A stretch of 18,408 nucleotides of DNA, from positions 22,837-41,244 of the forward strand of contig CAMPET010000112.1 of NCBI GenBank assembly GCA_946803715.1, written 5' to 3'. Below the pieces are notes generated by a model. That model made no database searches, had not been told where the DNA came from, and saw only the letters and a program-made list of their open reading frames with translations. The position numbers and the translations under genes are program-made. The stretch's first letter is position 1. Each line of letters starts with the position of its first letter. Shown here piece after piece: positions 9,335-17,638 of the stretch. The DNA is from Beroe ovata. Lineage: Eukaryota; Ctenophora; Nuda; Beroida; Beroidae.

Positions 9335-9380
9335 CCCATAGGGACCTATACATTAGGGGGAGGGGTTAGAATGGGGGGTT
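9335..9380 (-). promoter_or_regulatory. HEATR6 leader with strong acceptor-like site
   Basis: On the minus strand a run of C-rich tracts with a CTAAC branch motif is followed by TATAG| (AG at 9347-9346). This leaves 11 nt before the ATG. The same bases on the plus strand are G-runs (about 9355-9377) that could form a quadruplex. The site may join a 5' exon, possibly supplying the longer N-terminus seen in human, or a spliced leader. Confidence 0.4.
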
Positions 9381-10727
9381 CATAATACGACTGTACTGGC
9401 CACTGGGATGGTATATTGATTGGAAGCAGCCGAGGGGCGAGCGGTAATTGGGGGGGGGGACTCATTATACCCTGATCCCAATATTACCATAGGGATAACA
9501 TAGGAGAGTGAGAAATGTGTTATAGGAGGTTGTAAATTGCTCATATACAATCAAAACACTGTGCATCTAAAAGTTGAAATTGAACAACAAGAAATATACA
9601 GGGAACCTTGAAGTCAATCAATACCAATTTCAGAAGAAAAATCCCTACCATGAACTGAATTGACTATATTACTTTCTCTACTAGATTGCAATACACACAC
9701 ACACACTGAACATCAACCTCAATTTTACCATTAATTTTATAACATACAAATAAGTAGTTAAATAAGAAAGAATTTATAGATCGATGCTGTGTTCACTATC
9801 TTAACATATTGTTCCGAATATAAACACAAAACATGTGACTGATGGTGCAAATCTAAATGAATTGAGTCTTGAACTAATAAAGGAAATCCCTAATCAACTA
9901 TAACTGTTTGAAATCGATGAATGCTCAATACAATCGATGAATGCTCAATGTTATAATGATAGATGAATACAATGAGTGTGTTCGCCCGGTTCATATCAGA
10001 CAGTTCAGGACGGATGCTGTAAAATAATAAAGCTATGACTGGAGCCTATGATCCCACATGTTCCAAAGATGAAGTGACAGACATGAACCATAATTGAAAG
10101 TCAAATGGACCATATCAGTAAGGGGCTGGTGGGTCAAGACTCAGCATAGGCATATTCAGAACATTAAGATACGTATAGTGTAATGTTTTTTGCTCCACAA
10201 AGGAATGAAAGTCAAGCTGTGTGAAATAACTGTAATGATTCATGATAAACATCGACACAATAAACTCGTGAATTTAAACGAAACATTAAGCGAATAATTC
10301 TCTTGTAAACACTGTAAAATACCATGATGATCATCAATCGCAGAGATATACGCGAATTTTCTTCCGATTTATCAGCTTTTGATACCTACTCAGAACATTA
10401 TAAATACCAACTCCTATCTATCCACTTTAATTACCATCTGAATGAATCATTCTCACCATAACAGTTGAAGATGAACAGAGAGCGCGGTAGAGCGCCGTCA
10501 CGTGATACAATATAGTTCTGATGATAGTCACATCCCAGCAGTTATAGATACAGCACTCACTATAATATACACAATAGTTCACTGAACCTATGATAGTCAA
10601 CCAACCCGACCACAACACAATAACTCGTTTAGAAGCAGCACACAACAGCTAAACATCATCACCGCGGTTGATATCGTATACACCGATTTGGTCATGAACA
10701 ACAAACACACACGATCCCCGGTCTCCC
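9381..10727. other. Spacer between USP12/46 and HEATR6
   Basis: No exon is recognised. It contains a run of ten G (9450-9459), an (AC)7 microsatellite (9693-9706) and a tandem duplication with copies at 9912-9929 and 9932-9949 (20-nt period). It should hold the USP12/46 3' UTR and the HEATR6 promoter. A minus-strand reading frame at 10427-10645 looks non-coding. Confidence 0.4.
9912..9949. repeat. 20-nt tandem duplication
   Basis: AATCGATGAATGCTCAAT occurs twice, at 9912-9929 and 9932-9949, separated by two bases. Confidence 0.8.
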
Positions 10728-12202
10728 TCACGTTTGGAGGGTCGGGTCGTTTTCCACAGCCTCGTAGAAGAGAATGTACCCGACTTCGAGACCATTGGTA
10801 GTCCTCGGGTTGTCATGACCAAAGAAATCTTCGATGCTCTTCTCGTCCACCTTGTCGACTACTTCATCGTCGAAAATGAGCCAGAAATCGTGAGATTTGA
10901 CAGCACAAATGTAGTGGCCCTTATTCGGCCCGTTTCCGCAGTGAACGACCACTGACATTAAACTGTACAGACACTCAGGGTTGTTTGCATGCTCGAACGT
11001 AATGAAAAGTCGTAATTCCAGGGGGAACACGACGCGGTACGTCAGCTTCTTGTATCGATTGTCATTTTCAACGTATTTGAACCGTTTCAAGTGGAGCGCA
11101 AGGACTTTCGGTTGTTTCTTTATCCTCATCCTTTTCTGTGCCTCCTGCTTGCTACAGCAGGTCTCACAGAAGTATTTCTGAGCGCCTGATAGAGTCTCCA
11201 TACTGGAGAAACTCCGCAAGCAATGGTTTAGTGAGGTGTTCTGCTCTATCTCCACTGATAAATCCATGAAGGGCTCGTCTTTACAACTCACTGACTCACA
11301 CGTGAGACACCTTGTCTCGTTCGTTATGATTCCTTCAAATATCTCCTGTACAATGAAACAGTCAGTATAGTAGAGTTCGGCAAGGCTTATGATAGTGATA
11401 CGATGAGATTTTCAACGTACCTACTGTATCACGCTATGAAGATAAACGTCTTGTCAGAACTCTTTAGCAAGTTATCTTCAGATGCAAAGGAACAATTTTA
11501 TGCAATTGGGGTAATTACCTCAACCCAAGTCCTTTTGTGCTTGTCTCGTTCCTCCTCATCGAATTCGCTCCGCAATAAATCGGAAATGGAGTTCAACAGG
11601 TAATTCAGGAACTGGGAAAACATTGAAAATTGTTAGAGAATCCGATGAATCATGGTTGTTGAATCATGGTTGTTGACTCATATAGGAGAACTCTAATCAA
11701 GATGAAGTATTGTAAGTTTAACTCTGTAGTTGGAAAAACATATCGTCATGTTGCCCTACCTCATGAGCGTCCTGCTGCAGGAAATTGTTGTAATTCTCGT
11801 TCTCTTTCCGCAGTCTCGATATAAACTTCTTAGGCGCAAATATCCCAGTTCTCTTCTTCATACTGGTTATACTACCGAATAGGTCATACAGACAGAACAG
11901 CAGATTCTCCTTGCGAGGTTTTTCAAGCGGCATTTTGAGTATCTGGAAATAAGGGTTTGTATGCATTAAGGAAGGAGAAATATAATGTATAAGATTTCAA
12001 TTCCTAATCCTAAGTCCCGGTAACTCCCTCATGATTTTCAATGGAAACTTACCTTTTCCCTGAAGGGTTTGCAGAAGAAGAGCGCCTGTAAGACTGAGTT
12101 GCAGTAGCACGTGTTACCAAAGTTAACCAAGCCAAAGTAGTGCTCGTTAATTGGGTACTCAGTGCCGATGTCACGCTCCAGCTGTGAGCTGGTTCCACCC
12201 AT
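10728..12202 (-). CDS. USP46: USP12/USP46-type ubiquitin carboxyl-terminal hydrolase (4 coding exons)
   Basis: This C19 cysteine protease removes ubiquitin from targets such as histones and is activated in animals by WDR48 (UAF1) with WDR20. Coding exons are 12202-12053, 11942-11760, 11611-11519 and 11345-10728; all introns are phase 0 and GT-AG. The 347-residue product (human USP46: 366) shows the Cys box [13 protein letters not shown] with catalytic Cys32, and the His box GPNKGHYI with His286. The acidic partner is at Asp301/302 in FWLIFDDE, and two CxxC pairs (155/158, 202/205) form the zinc site. The variable insert near residue 130 is shorter than in vertebrates. One gene seems to stand for the vertebrate USP12/USP46 pair, so the symbol is approximate. 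The ATG is the first in the exon, 13 nt after an acceptor, and gives MGGTSS, similar to MGTNAS in human. Confidence 0.95.
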
Positions 12203-12216
12203 TACAGCACACCCCC

Positions 12217-12288
12217 TGTACAATGTGTACAATGTGTACAATGTGTACAATGTGTACAATGTGTACAATGTGTACAATGTGTACAATG
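12217..12288. repeat. 9-bp minisatellite (TGTACAATG)8 forming the USP12/46 acceptor
   Basis: Eight perfect 9-bp copies end exactly at the splice acceptor. On the coding strand the array is CATTGTACA repeated, and the last copy plus one G makes the ACAG acceptor (AG at 12217-12216). The array carries no stop in one frame (Tyr-Thr-Leu repeated). Confidence 0.95.
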
Positions 12289-12297
12289 TGCAGTACA

Positions 12298-12430
12298 TGG
12301 CGTGTATAGTTTACAATGTACACTAATTGTATACCTCACAACATGTTAACCATTAATGTAAACTGTACAGTGTAGTTTGAACAATGTACTATGTACTATG
12401 TATACACTGTACATAGCTCAGTGTATACAT
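12298..12430. repeat. Degenerate TGTACA/GTATAC-rich sequence
   Basis: Next to the minisatellite, motifs such as ACAATGTAC, TGTACAGTGT and TATACACTGTACA recur with drift. They look like an older relative of the same array, lying in the presumed 5' UTR intron of USP12/46. Confidence 0.4.
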
Positions 12431-12562
12431 GTTGGATAAATAAATGCATGAAACGTTCGCCTCCTGGCCGATTGATAGAGAATGCGTATGAAATGGACAA
12501 TCATAAGGTGAGTAGATAACTGCCATCAAAATAAGTAGGAGGAAGCTTTTGAGTGGAATCAA

Positions 12563-12575
12563 GAACTTACCTATT
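12563..12575 (-). promoter_or_regulatory. Candidate donor of a USP12/46 non-coding first exon
   Basis: The minus strand reads AATAG|GTAAGTTC, an almost ideal 5' splice site, 355 nt before the coding exon's acceptor. The sequence before it has stops in frame, so it would be a 5' UTR exon. This favours ordinary cis-splicing for this gene. Confidence 0.4.
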
Positions 12576-13260
12576 TTTCTTTCTGAAGAGTGGAGAAGCT
12601 ATGGAGAATTAAACAATCATGTATATCAAAACTGCACGATTCTCTTGCAGCGACAAAAACCTCACTTCATCAGCCATTCGCCATGCTTCACTGTTGAGTG
12701 GAGGTGTAATAGGAAGCCAATATAATTCACCACATACATCGGTTTTTCAACCGTCAAGAAAATATGGACTGTATAAAATGACTGCACCCATTTAAACCAA
12801 GATGGGCAAGTTATAACGAATAGGGAAATAGTTATTTTCGTTGTCGGAGCACAGCGACTCTAAACCTCTACTTTCGATGGTGATATCAAAAAATCAAGAG
12901 CTGTAGAGCGTGGTGTGAAGCTGCACAAAGCTCATTGGTATAATAAAAATACATAGATGATTACGTATGGCAGAAGCATACAAGATGAAGATTTCCCAGT
13001 ATGGCATAATCTGTGGTTTAAGGGTGATCAACCGTCTATAACAGAGTACTGTGAGTGTGCAAATATTGTGTGTAATATGCTTGAATGTGCGTGACTTGCC
13101 GAGCTGAGATATGCCAAAGCGTAACGTGTGCTTTTCTTCGTGTACTCCCAATTGAACATGTTCCATGTTAAGCGTTGGTAGACTTGTCAGTTGTCACCTT
13201 ATCACAATACTGTATAACGAGCTGACAGCTGTTATATCCCCAATTTCATTATGTTTCATT
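12576..13260. other. Spacer upstream of USP12/46
   Basis: It probably contains the USP12/46 promoter. A 90-codon minus-strand frame at 12894-13166 is open but resembles no family I know. A plus-strand TATAAAA lies near 12775. Nothing else is supported. Confidence 0.35.
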
Positions 13261-13398
13261 ATGGATAGGAATAAGCAACTATACGAGCACAATTTAAAGG
13301 CACTGAAACATCAATTGAAACACAAAGAACTTTATACAAAACATTTGATGAGTGGGAAATTATTTGAATTGAATCCATCACAAAACTTTCGCATATAA
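13261..13398 (+). CDS. Possible small ORF, 45 residues, unrecognised
   Basis: The ATG has an ideal animal context (A at -3, G at +4). The predicted product is Lys/His/Leu-rich and probably helical, with no membrane segment. It is the only plus-strand candidate among the minus-strand genes. It lies in the spacer between NDUFA6 and USP12/46, starting 154 nt beyond the NDUFA6 stop. I recognise no family, and an ORF of this size can arise by chance, so it may not be a gene. Confidence 0.18.
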   Translation: MDRNKQLYEHNLKALKHQLKHKELYTKHLMSGKLFELNPSQNFRI

Positions 13399-13551
13399 TA
13401 CAACGATAAATGTTGCATTAACGTTGTTCTCAGAGCTATCCTTGACTCACATTGCATAGCAAAATGTAGTTAATATATGCTTTGGACATGATTTACTATA
13501 TTCTGAATTTCAGTATATCACTTATCAGGCTCAGTTTTAGTATGTATGATC

Positions 13552-14491
13552 CTAATCAGAAGATTTGTAGAATTTATCAAGGAAATTATCATTCTTTTGA
13601 GCTTCTTTCTCTTGCTGAGTCTGGGTAGATGGTATGAAGTTGTAGATGTTGTAGTTCTGTGACCAGAAGTTGTGCATTTCCTCAAGATGCATTCGACCTT
13701 AGAAAAGCAATAAATGTATGAATTTGTAACAGAAGATGATGAAGGTTAAGATGATATTACATATATTGTATAGCTGAAAGCACAGAGTATGCCTACACGG
13801 ACCGTCCCTATCCGATCAAACCATGTTTACAAGCCATGTAGCTTGGGACCAGATAAGTTCAAATCGGTATACAGACATAACAATGCTCCACACTCCCATC
13901 TTGATACTATACAAACAACAAGGAAAATTTCCTTGTGTTTAAAGTACACGAGACGAAAGCTGTGCAATTCAGCAGGATCCTATTATCTAGTCTCACCCCT
14001 CTCACCTTTGACAACAGACATGTCGATCATTCGGACATCTGTCATATGTTTATTTTCAAGAAACTTTTGTTTCAAAGTCTGTCTAGCTGTTGCAATTGGA
14101 ATCTGTAAGTTTCAATATCATCAGCAAAATTCTGTCAATTTCAAGTAATATTTACTGGACTTAATATATAGTTAAAGTTACTAAAAGCAATCAACAACAA
14201 GCTTACATCCATGAGATGAGATCTCATTGTCCAATCCAGTTCTCTGTAAAAGTCTCGGTATAGAGCATTAACACCTAAACATGTGATCATCAATGAATTA
14301 AGTGAATAATCAACCACATGGTCAGGCATAGGTTTGGCACTAATGTGTCCTTGCATTGAATATGTCAAAAAGTTTGAGACCAACTCTCACAGGTGTGATA
14401 TCACGAAGGGCACAAACTTACCTTTTCTGGCTTCCTCTGGTGTCTTTGATAAAATTGGTCTCACAATTCGTTTTGCAACTTCTTTGCTCAT
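13552..14491 (-). CDS. NDUFA6: NDUFA6, LYR-motif accessory subunit of respiratory complex I (4 exons)
   Basis: NDUFA6 (B14) sits on the matrix arm of mitochondrial NADH:ubiquinone oxidoreductase near the quinone site and anchors an acyl carrier protein through its LYR motif. Exons are 14491-14422, 14274-14207, 14102-14006 and 13697-13552; phases agree and the sum is 381 nt (126 residues; human has 128). The N-terminal IVRPILS matches human FVKPIFS. Leu28-Tyr29-Arg30 in NALYRDFYREL is the LYR motif. VVKGRMHLEE matches human VIKGKIELEE, and the C-terminal FLDKFY matches human FLSKFY. No cleavable presequence is evident, as expected for this subunit. An acceptor-like CTAAACAG| (AG at 14504-14503) lies 11 nt before the ATG. 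The identification is firm from the full-length match. Confidence 0.93.
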
Positions 14492-14502
14492 TTTTGTTTA
14501 TC

Positions 14503-15118
14503 CTGTTTAGAATCATGAATATCTTCAGGTCAATGATCAATAAGTAGGTAGCACTATTGCGGACTTAGTTCTATTCACTAAGCTGAAGTTCCAAACAAAA
14601 CCATTAAAAAAGTGAACCAAGGTATATTGCATTTATCCAATCTAAAATGACTTAAATGTCATACCTGAAAGGGATCAAAAAATACAACAGGCATGATATT
14701 TCACCTTGTAGTTGTATAGTGCAACACTTTAAGTGCATACATCAAATCACAAAGAATTTACTTAATATTAATCAATATTTTTGATCCATATGATCAAACT
14801 GTATTGAATATTTATATTACTTGCTTAAGAGTTAAGAATACTTATATATTAGTCTTTAATCACTTTGATGGCACACGACTAGCCTGGCAAGACAGCTATG
14901 CATAAAGTCTAATCCATTATCACTTCACAGAAAATGTTCCTTTGAGTTTGACACCGGATGCCAACACATGACTTAGTGAAAAGAGTAGTAGTTGTATCAG
15001 CACAGCAATTGATAAGGGAATACGGGAAATGAAGCATAATGAAATATAATCGCACGTATGAACGCACAACAGTAACACCGTGGGTATTCTCACACACATG
15101 ATCAATAGAAAATAGAAT
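14503..15118. other. AT-rich region upstream of NDUFA6
   Basis: It presumably contains the NDUFA6 promoter. A donor-like CTTTCAG|GTATGAC on the minus strand (exon end at 14665) could close a non-coding first exon. Overlapping short minus-strand frames at 14909-15105 look non-coding. No RNA gene is seen. Confidence 0.35.
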
Positions 15119-15213
15119 TGTAGGATTTCACCCTACCCTTGCTGGCGGGATTTTATCCCTGGCACGGGGCGGATTGAAAATCGCGCGCACCGACGGTAGG
15201 GTAAAATCCTACA
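15119..15213. repeat. 95-bp MITE-like element with 19-bp terminal inverted repeats
   Basis: TGTAGGATTTCACCCTACC (15119-15137) and GGTAGGGTAAAATCCTACA (15195-15213) are inverted copies with one mismatch. The interior is GC-rich and non-coding. No target-site duplication is clear. Confidence 0.75.
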
Positions 15214-15404
15214 AAAAATAAAAATACACTATGCACGCAGATTTCACGAGCCGCCGGGGTTTATTGCAAATTACAGGTAAAATGAAGAGATCTGGATGCA
15301 CGCGCGGCGCGCACTCCCAGTTGGTATCATACTATCATATTTCATATTTGGTAATTGGATACAAAAAAGCGCTCGACTTGACGACCAATTTAAAGGACTA
15401 ATCA

Positions 15405-15479
15405 TTGCCGGATGTTATCTGTCCACTGTTTCTTGCGCGCGCCGCGCGCAAGAAACAGTGGACAGATAACATCCGGCAA
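15405..15479. repeat. Perfect 36-bp palindrome with 3-nt spacer
   Basis: Arms 15405-15440 and 15444-15479 are exact inverted copies around GCC. The arms run from TTGCCGGATG through GTCCACTGTTTCTT to GCGCGC at the centre. Confidence 0.95.
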
Positions 15480-15552
15480 ATGAATCATTGATCAAACAAA
15501 ATTAGTCGACTCGCGGCGGCGAATATTGCGCGCGAGAAACAGTAAACAAATA

Positions 15553-15589
15553 TTGCCGAATGTTATCTGTCCACTGTTTCTTGCGCGCG
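15553..15589. repeat. Second copy of the palindrome arm
   Basis: This repeats the left arm of the 15405-15479 palindrome with one change (GCCGAATG for GCCGGATG), but its inverted partner is missing or decayed. Confidence 0.8.
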
Positions 15590-15720
15590 GCGCGCGCACC
15601 TTCATCGATCAAGGCCGAAATGAAGGCGCGCCTGGCGCGCGCAAGCTATACAGTGCACAAATAACATCCTGCAAAGCAGATAACATCAGGCAAGCAGCGC
15701 GTCGCGAAAGTATCTTTTGT

Positions 15721-16901
15721 CCTTTGATATGAAATGTCCACATCCCTTTTTGTGGATCATGGCACATGAACTTGACAAAATTTTTAAATTTGTCATTGGA
15801 CTGTGCATCCAATTGACATGTCCATTAGTGTTAGACATATACTGTTATATATGGGAGTTTTACTGTTATAATTTGGATTGATATAATTTCAATGATCATT
15901 GATCAAGATATTCACCCAATGAAATTGTTTCACTTGTTAGAAGAGGTCAAGTAATTGTAATCAAGTCATCAGCTGCTGCGCCCAACCAAGGGATAAGGTG
16001 AATGAGTGAACTTGTTGTCTCAAGTATTCACTCCCTCGAATCTCTCAAATTGAGTGATTCTATTGAGACTCTCAATAGAATCACTCACAAACTGTTGCAC
16101 CTCTGTGAGTCAAAACACACAAAATAGTAAATAATTTATACACAATCAATAAAGTTTCTCTTATATGAGTCCGGAACACTAGACTCGAACTCTTCTTGGA
16201 TGATGAGAAAGTGAGTCTGTCTGTCACCTCTCACTTACCCACCACTTACTGGTTGTCACACTTCAATTGGGAGATACCGAATAGTAACACTTGTGTCATC
16301 ACAATAACACTCACACTGACTAGCAGTGTAGTCTAGTAACAACACTCAGTAGTAGTTATTCTCTCAGAATCAAAAGTACTTGCAAACTTAAGTAGCGCTT
16401 GCATGATTAGAAGAACTCTAGAAGAGTTTCAGTTGCACCTTGTACCACTTAGATAGCCTGGGATAGGGAGTATGGGTTAGAAACCCTCTCAACACACATT
16501 TCCGGAGGGATATCACACATCTCTCTAATCCTTCAATCAACTCGTGCTTACTGGACTGACTGGAAACTCTCCTATACTTGTTCCACCAGTTCTTCAACAC
16601 TCAGCTTCACCCGACTGTCTTACCAACACTCTTAACTTGCACAGCGTCCACGGCTACACCATGATTCATTCACTAGCCATGAGATATAGTATTTACTCTA
16701 ACAATCACATCACAATCCAAATCCCATAAATATAATCTAACACAATAAACACAATAACAATAATATTCTTCCAAATATGTTTAAACATACAGCACAACGT
16801 TTTTATGGCCATTAGACACATTATGGCCAGTGGCCACTGGATTCAATATGTCTCTTGGACACAACATATCCTTTCTATTGGAAATAATTGACACAGGGAG
16901 T
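15721..16901. other. Non-coding, probably repeat-derived region
   Basis: No gene or RNA is recognised. It has a plus-strand AATAAA at 16148-16153, a perfect 14-bp palindrome at 16827-16840 and several CT-rich stretches (about 16500-16640). It might be the remains of a transposable element, but I could not find matching ends. Confidence 0.4.
16051..16087. repeat. Perfect 17-bp inverted repeat
   Basis: TGAGTGATTCTATTGAG (16051-16067) is exactly inverted at 16071-16087 around the spacer ACT. Confidence 0.85.
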
Positions 16902-16904
16902 TTA

Positions 16905-17154
16905 GACCCCAACTAGTTGTGACATCACGGGTGACGTCTCCGGTGACGTCAAGCGTGACTTGTCCTAACTAGTCGTGACATCACGGATGACGTCATGCGT
17001 GACGTCACGACTAGTTAGAATAAGTTACGCATGAGGTTATGCGTAACTTATTCTAACTAGTCGTGACGTCATCCGTGATGTCACGACTAGTTAGGACAAG
17101 TCACGCTTGACGTCACGGGTGACATCTCCCGTGATGTCACGACTAGTTGGGGTC
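16905..17154. mobile_element. 250-bp nested-palindrome foldback element with TTA flanks
   Basis: The left arm (16905-17032) and right arm (17039-17154) are inverted copies around GAGGTT. They differ by five bases and one 12-nt insertion in the left arm. Ends are GACCCCAACTAGT and its inverse, and TTA occurs on both sides (16902-16904, 17155-17157), which fits a 3-bp target duplication of the PIF/Harbinger kind. Each arm holds its own palindrome (16965-17018 and 17053-17094), so the element could fold as a branched cruciform. Five exact TGACGTCA octamers, the CREB/ATF site, occur at 16944, 16988, 17000, 17064 and 17108. It encodes nothing. The superfamily assignment is an inference from the TTA alone. 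Confidence 0.85.
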
Positions 17155-17157
17155 TTA

Positions 17158-17320
17158 GGGTTCATCTAGAGTGCATTTAGAGTACATTCAGGTTGCGGTT
17201 AGTTTGCTTTGGGAAACTGGTCATTTGGTGTCTGCAGTGGTCATTGGCCATGATTTAGGAAGTGGGCACTAGGCATGATACTGCATCAAAGATCTTTGAA
17301 GAAAATCATAACATCTTTAA
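17158..17320. other. Unassigned sequence before the retrotransposon
   Basis: It may be the decayed 5' part of the non-LTR element, since the ORF1 frame is closed by a stop at 17318-17320. No coding signal is clear here. Confidence 0.35.
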
Positions 17321-17638
17321 TCTTTTCCAAAGCTAACGCTACAGGCTAATCACGTTTTCACCTTTAAACCTACTGTAGATTGTAGACCTACGGTGTTNCA
17401 CATCAGAGAGAAATGTGAGGGATCTGTAACATGTGGCTATTGTTCCCAAGCTCATGAAACTAAAGATTGTACTAAAAAAGAATCTGTGAATAATGCTGAC
17501 TCATGCTGCATAAACTGTAAAAACAGCAGTGACCACAATAGCATCTGTCTTCATCCTGCTTATTCTGTTGACTGCCCTATTTTCAAAGCTGAACAGTCCA
17601 AGCTGAAAAAGAGCATTCCTTTTTACCTAAAGAAATAG
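17321..17638 (+). pseudogene. LINE ORF1 C-terminal fragment with zinc knuckles
   Basis: ORF1 proteins of these elements bind the element RNA through CCHC knuckles. The frame shows CGYCSQAHETKDC and then CINC with a downstream His and CPIF, resembling the second and third knuckles of LINE ORF1 proteins. The first knuckle, expected around 17375-17415, is out of register and contains the ambiguous base N at 17398. A stop at 17318-17320 closes the frame upstream. It ends KKSIPFYLKK at the TAG at 17636-17638 and overlaps ORF2 in another frame. It is a 5'-decayed or misassembled copy. Confidence 0.65.

Larger units (their letters stand above)
15214..15720. repeat. GCGCGC-rich foldback repeat cluster
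   Basis: Alternating GC tracts (near 15299, 15435, 15530, 15585 and 15630) are mixed with several copies of one motif, TTGCC(G/A)GATGTTATCTG, in both orientations, some decayed (about 15659 and 15675). The open frames crossing it are by-products of these palindromes. It looks like nested or duplicated foldback elements. Confidence 0.6.

Noticed and set aside
10427-10645. 72-codon minus-strand frame between USP12/46 and HEATR6
   Set aside because: Cys/Tyr/Ile-rich composition typical of AT-rich non-coding DNA; lies in the expected 3' UTR and spacer.
12894-13166. 90-codon minus-strand frame
   Set aside because: No family resemblance, no splice or promoter support, and its second half is low-complexity hydrophobic sequence typical of chance frames.
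14909-15105. Two overlapping 61-62-codon minus-strand frames upstream of NDUFA6
   Set aside because: They overlap in different frames, match nothing, and end within plain AT-rich spacer.
15526-15732. 68-codon plus-strand frame with GRNEGAPGARK
   Set aside because: It faintly recalls peptides seen in frames across invertebrate repeats, but it runs through the GCGCGC foldback copies and has no support as a gene.
16182-16190. tRNA-like B box (GTTCGAGTC) on the minus strand
   Set aside because: Flanking bases do not form a T-arm and no cloverleaf or A box could be built. A tRNA-derived SINE head is possible but unsupported.
15829-16345. Possible solo LTR: TGTTA start, AATAAA at 16148, several TAACA ends
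   Set aside because: No choice of ends gave a matching target duplication, and no second LTR or primer-binding site is visible.
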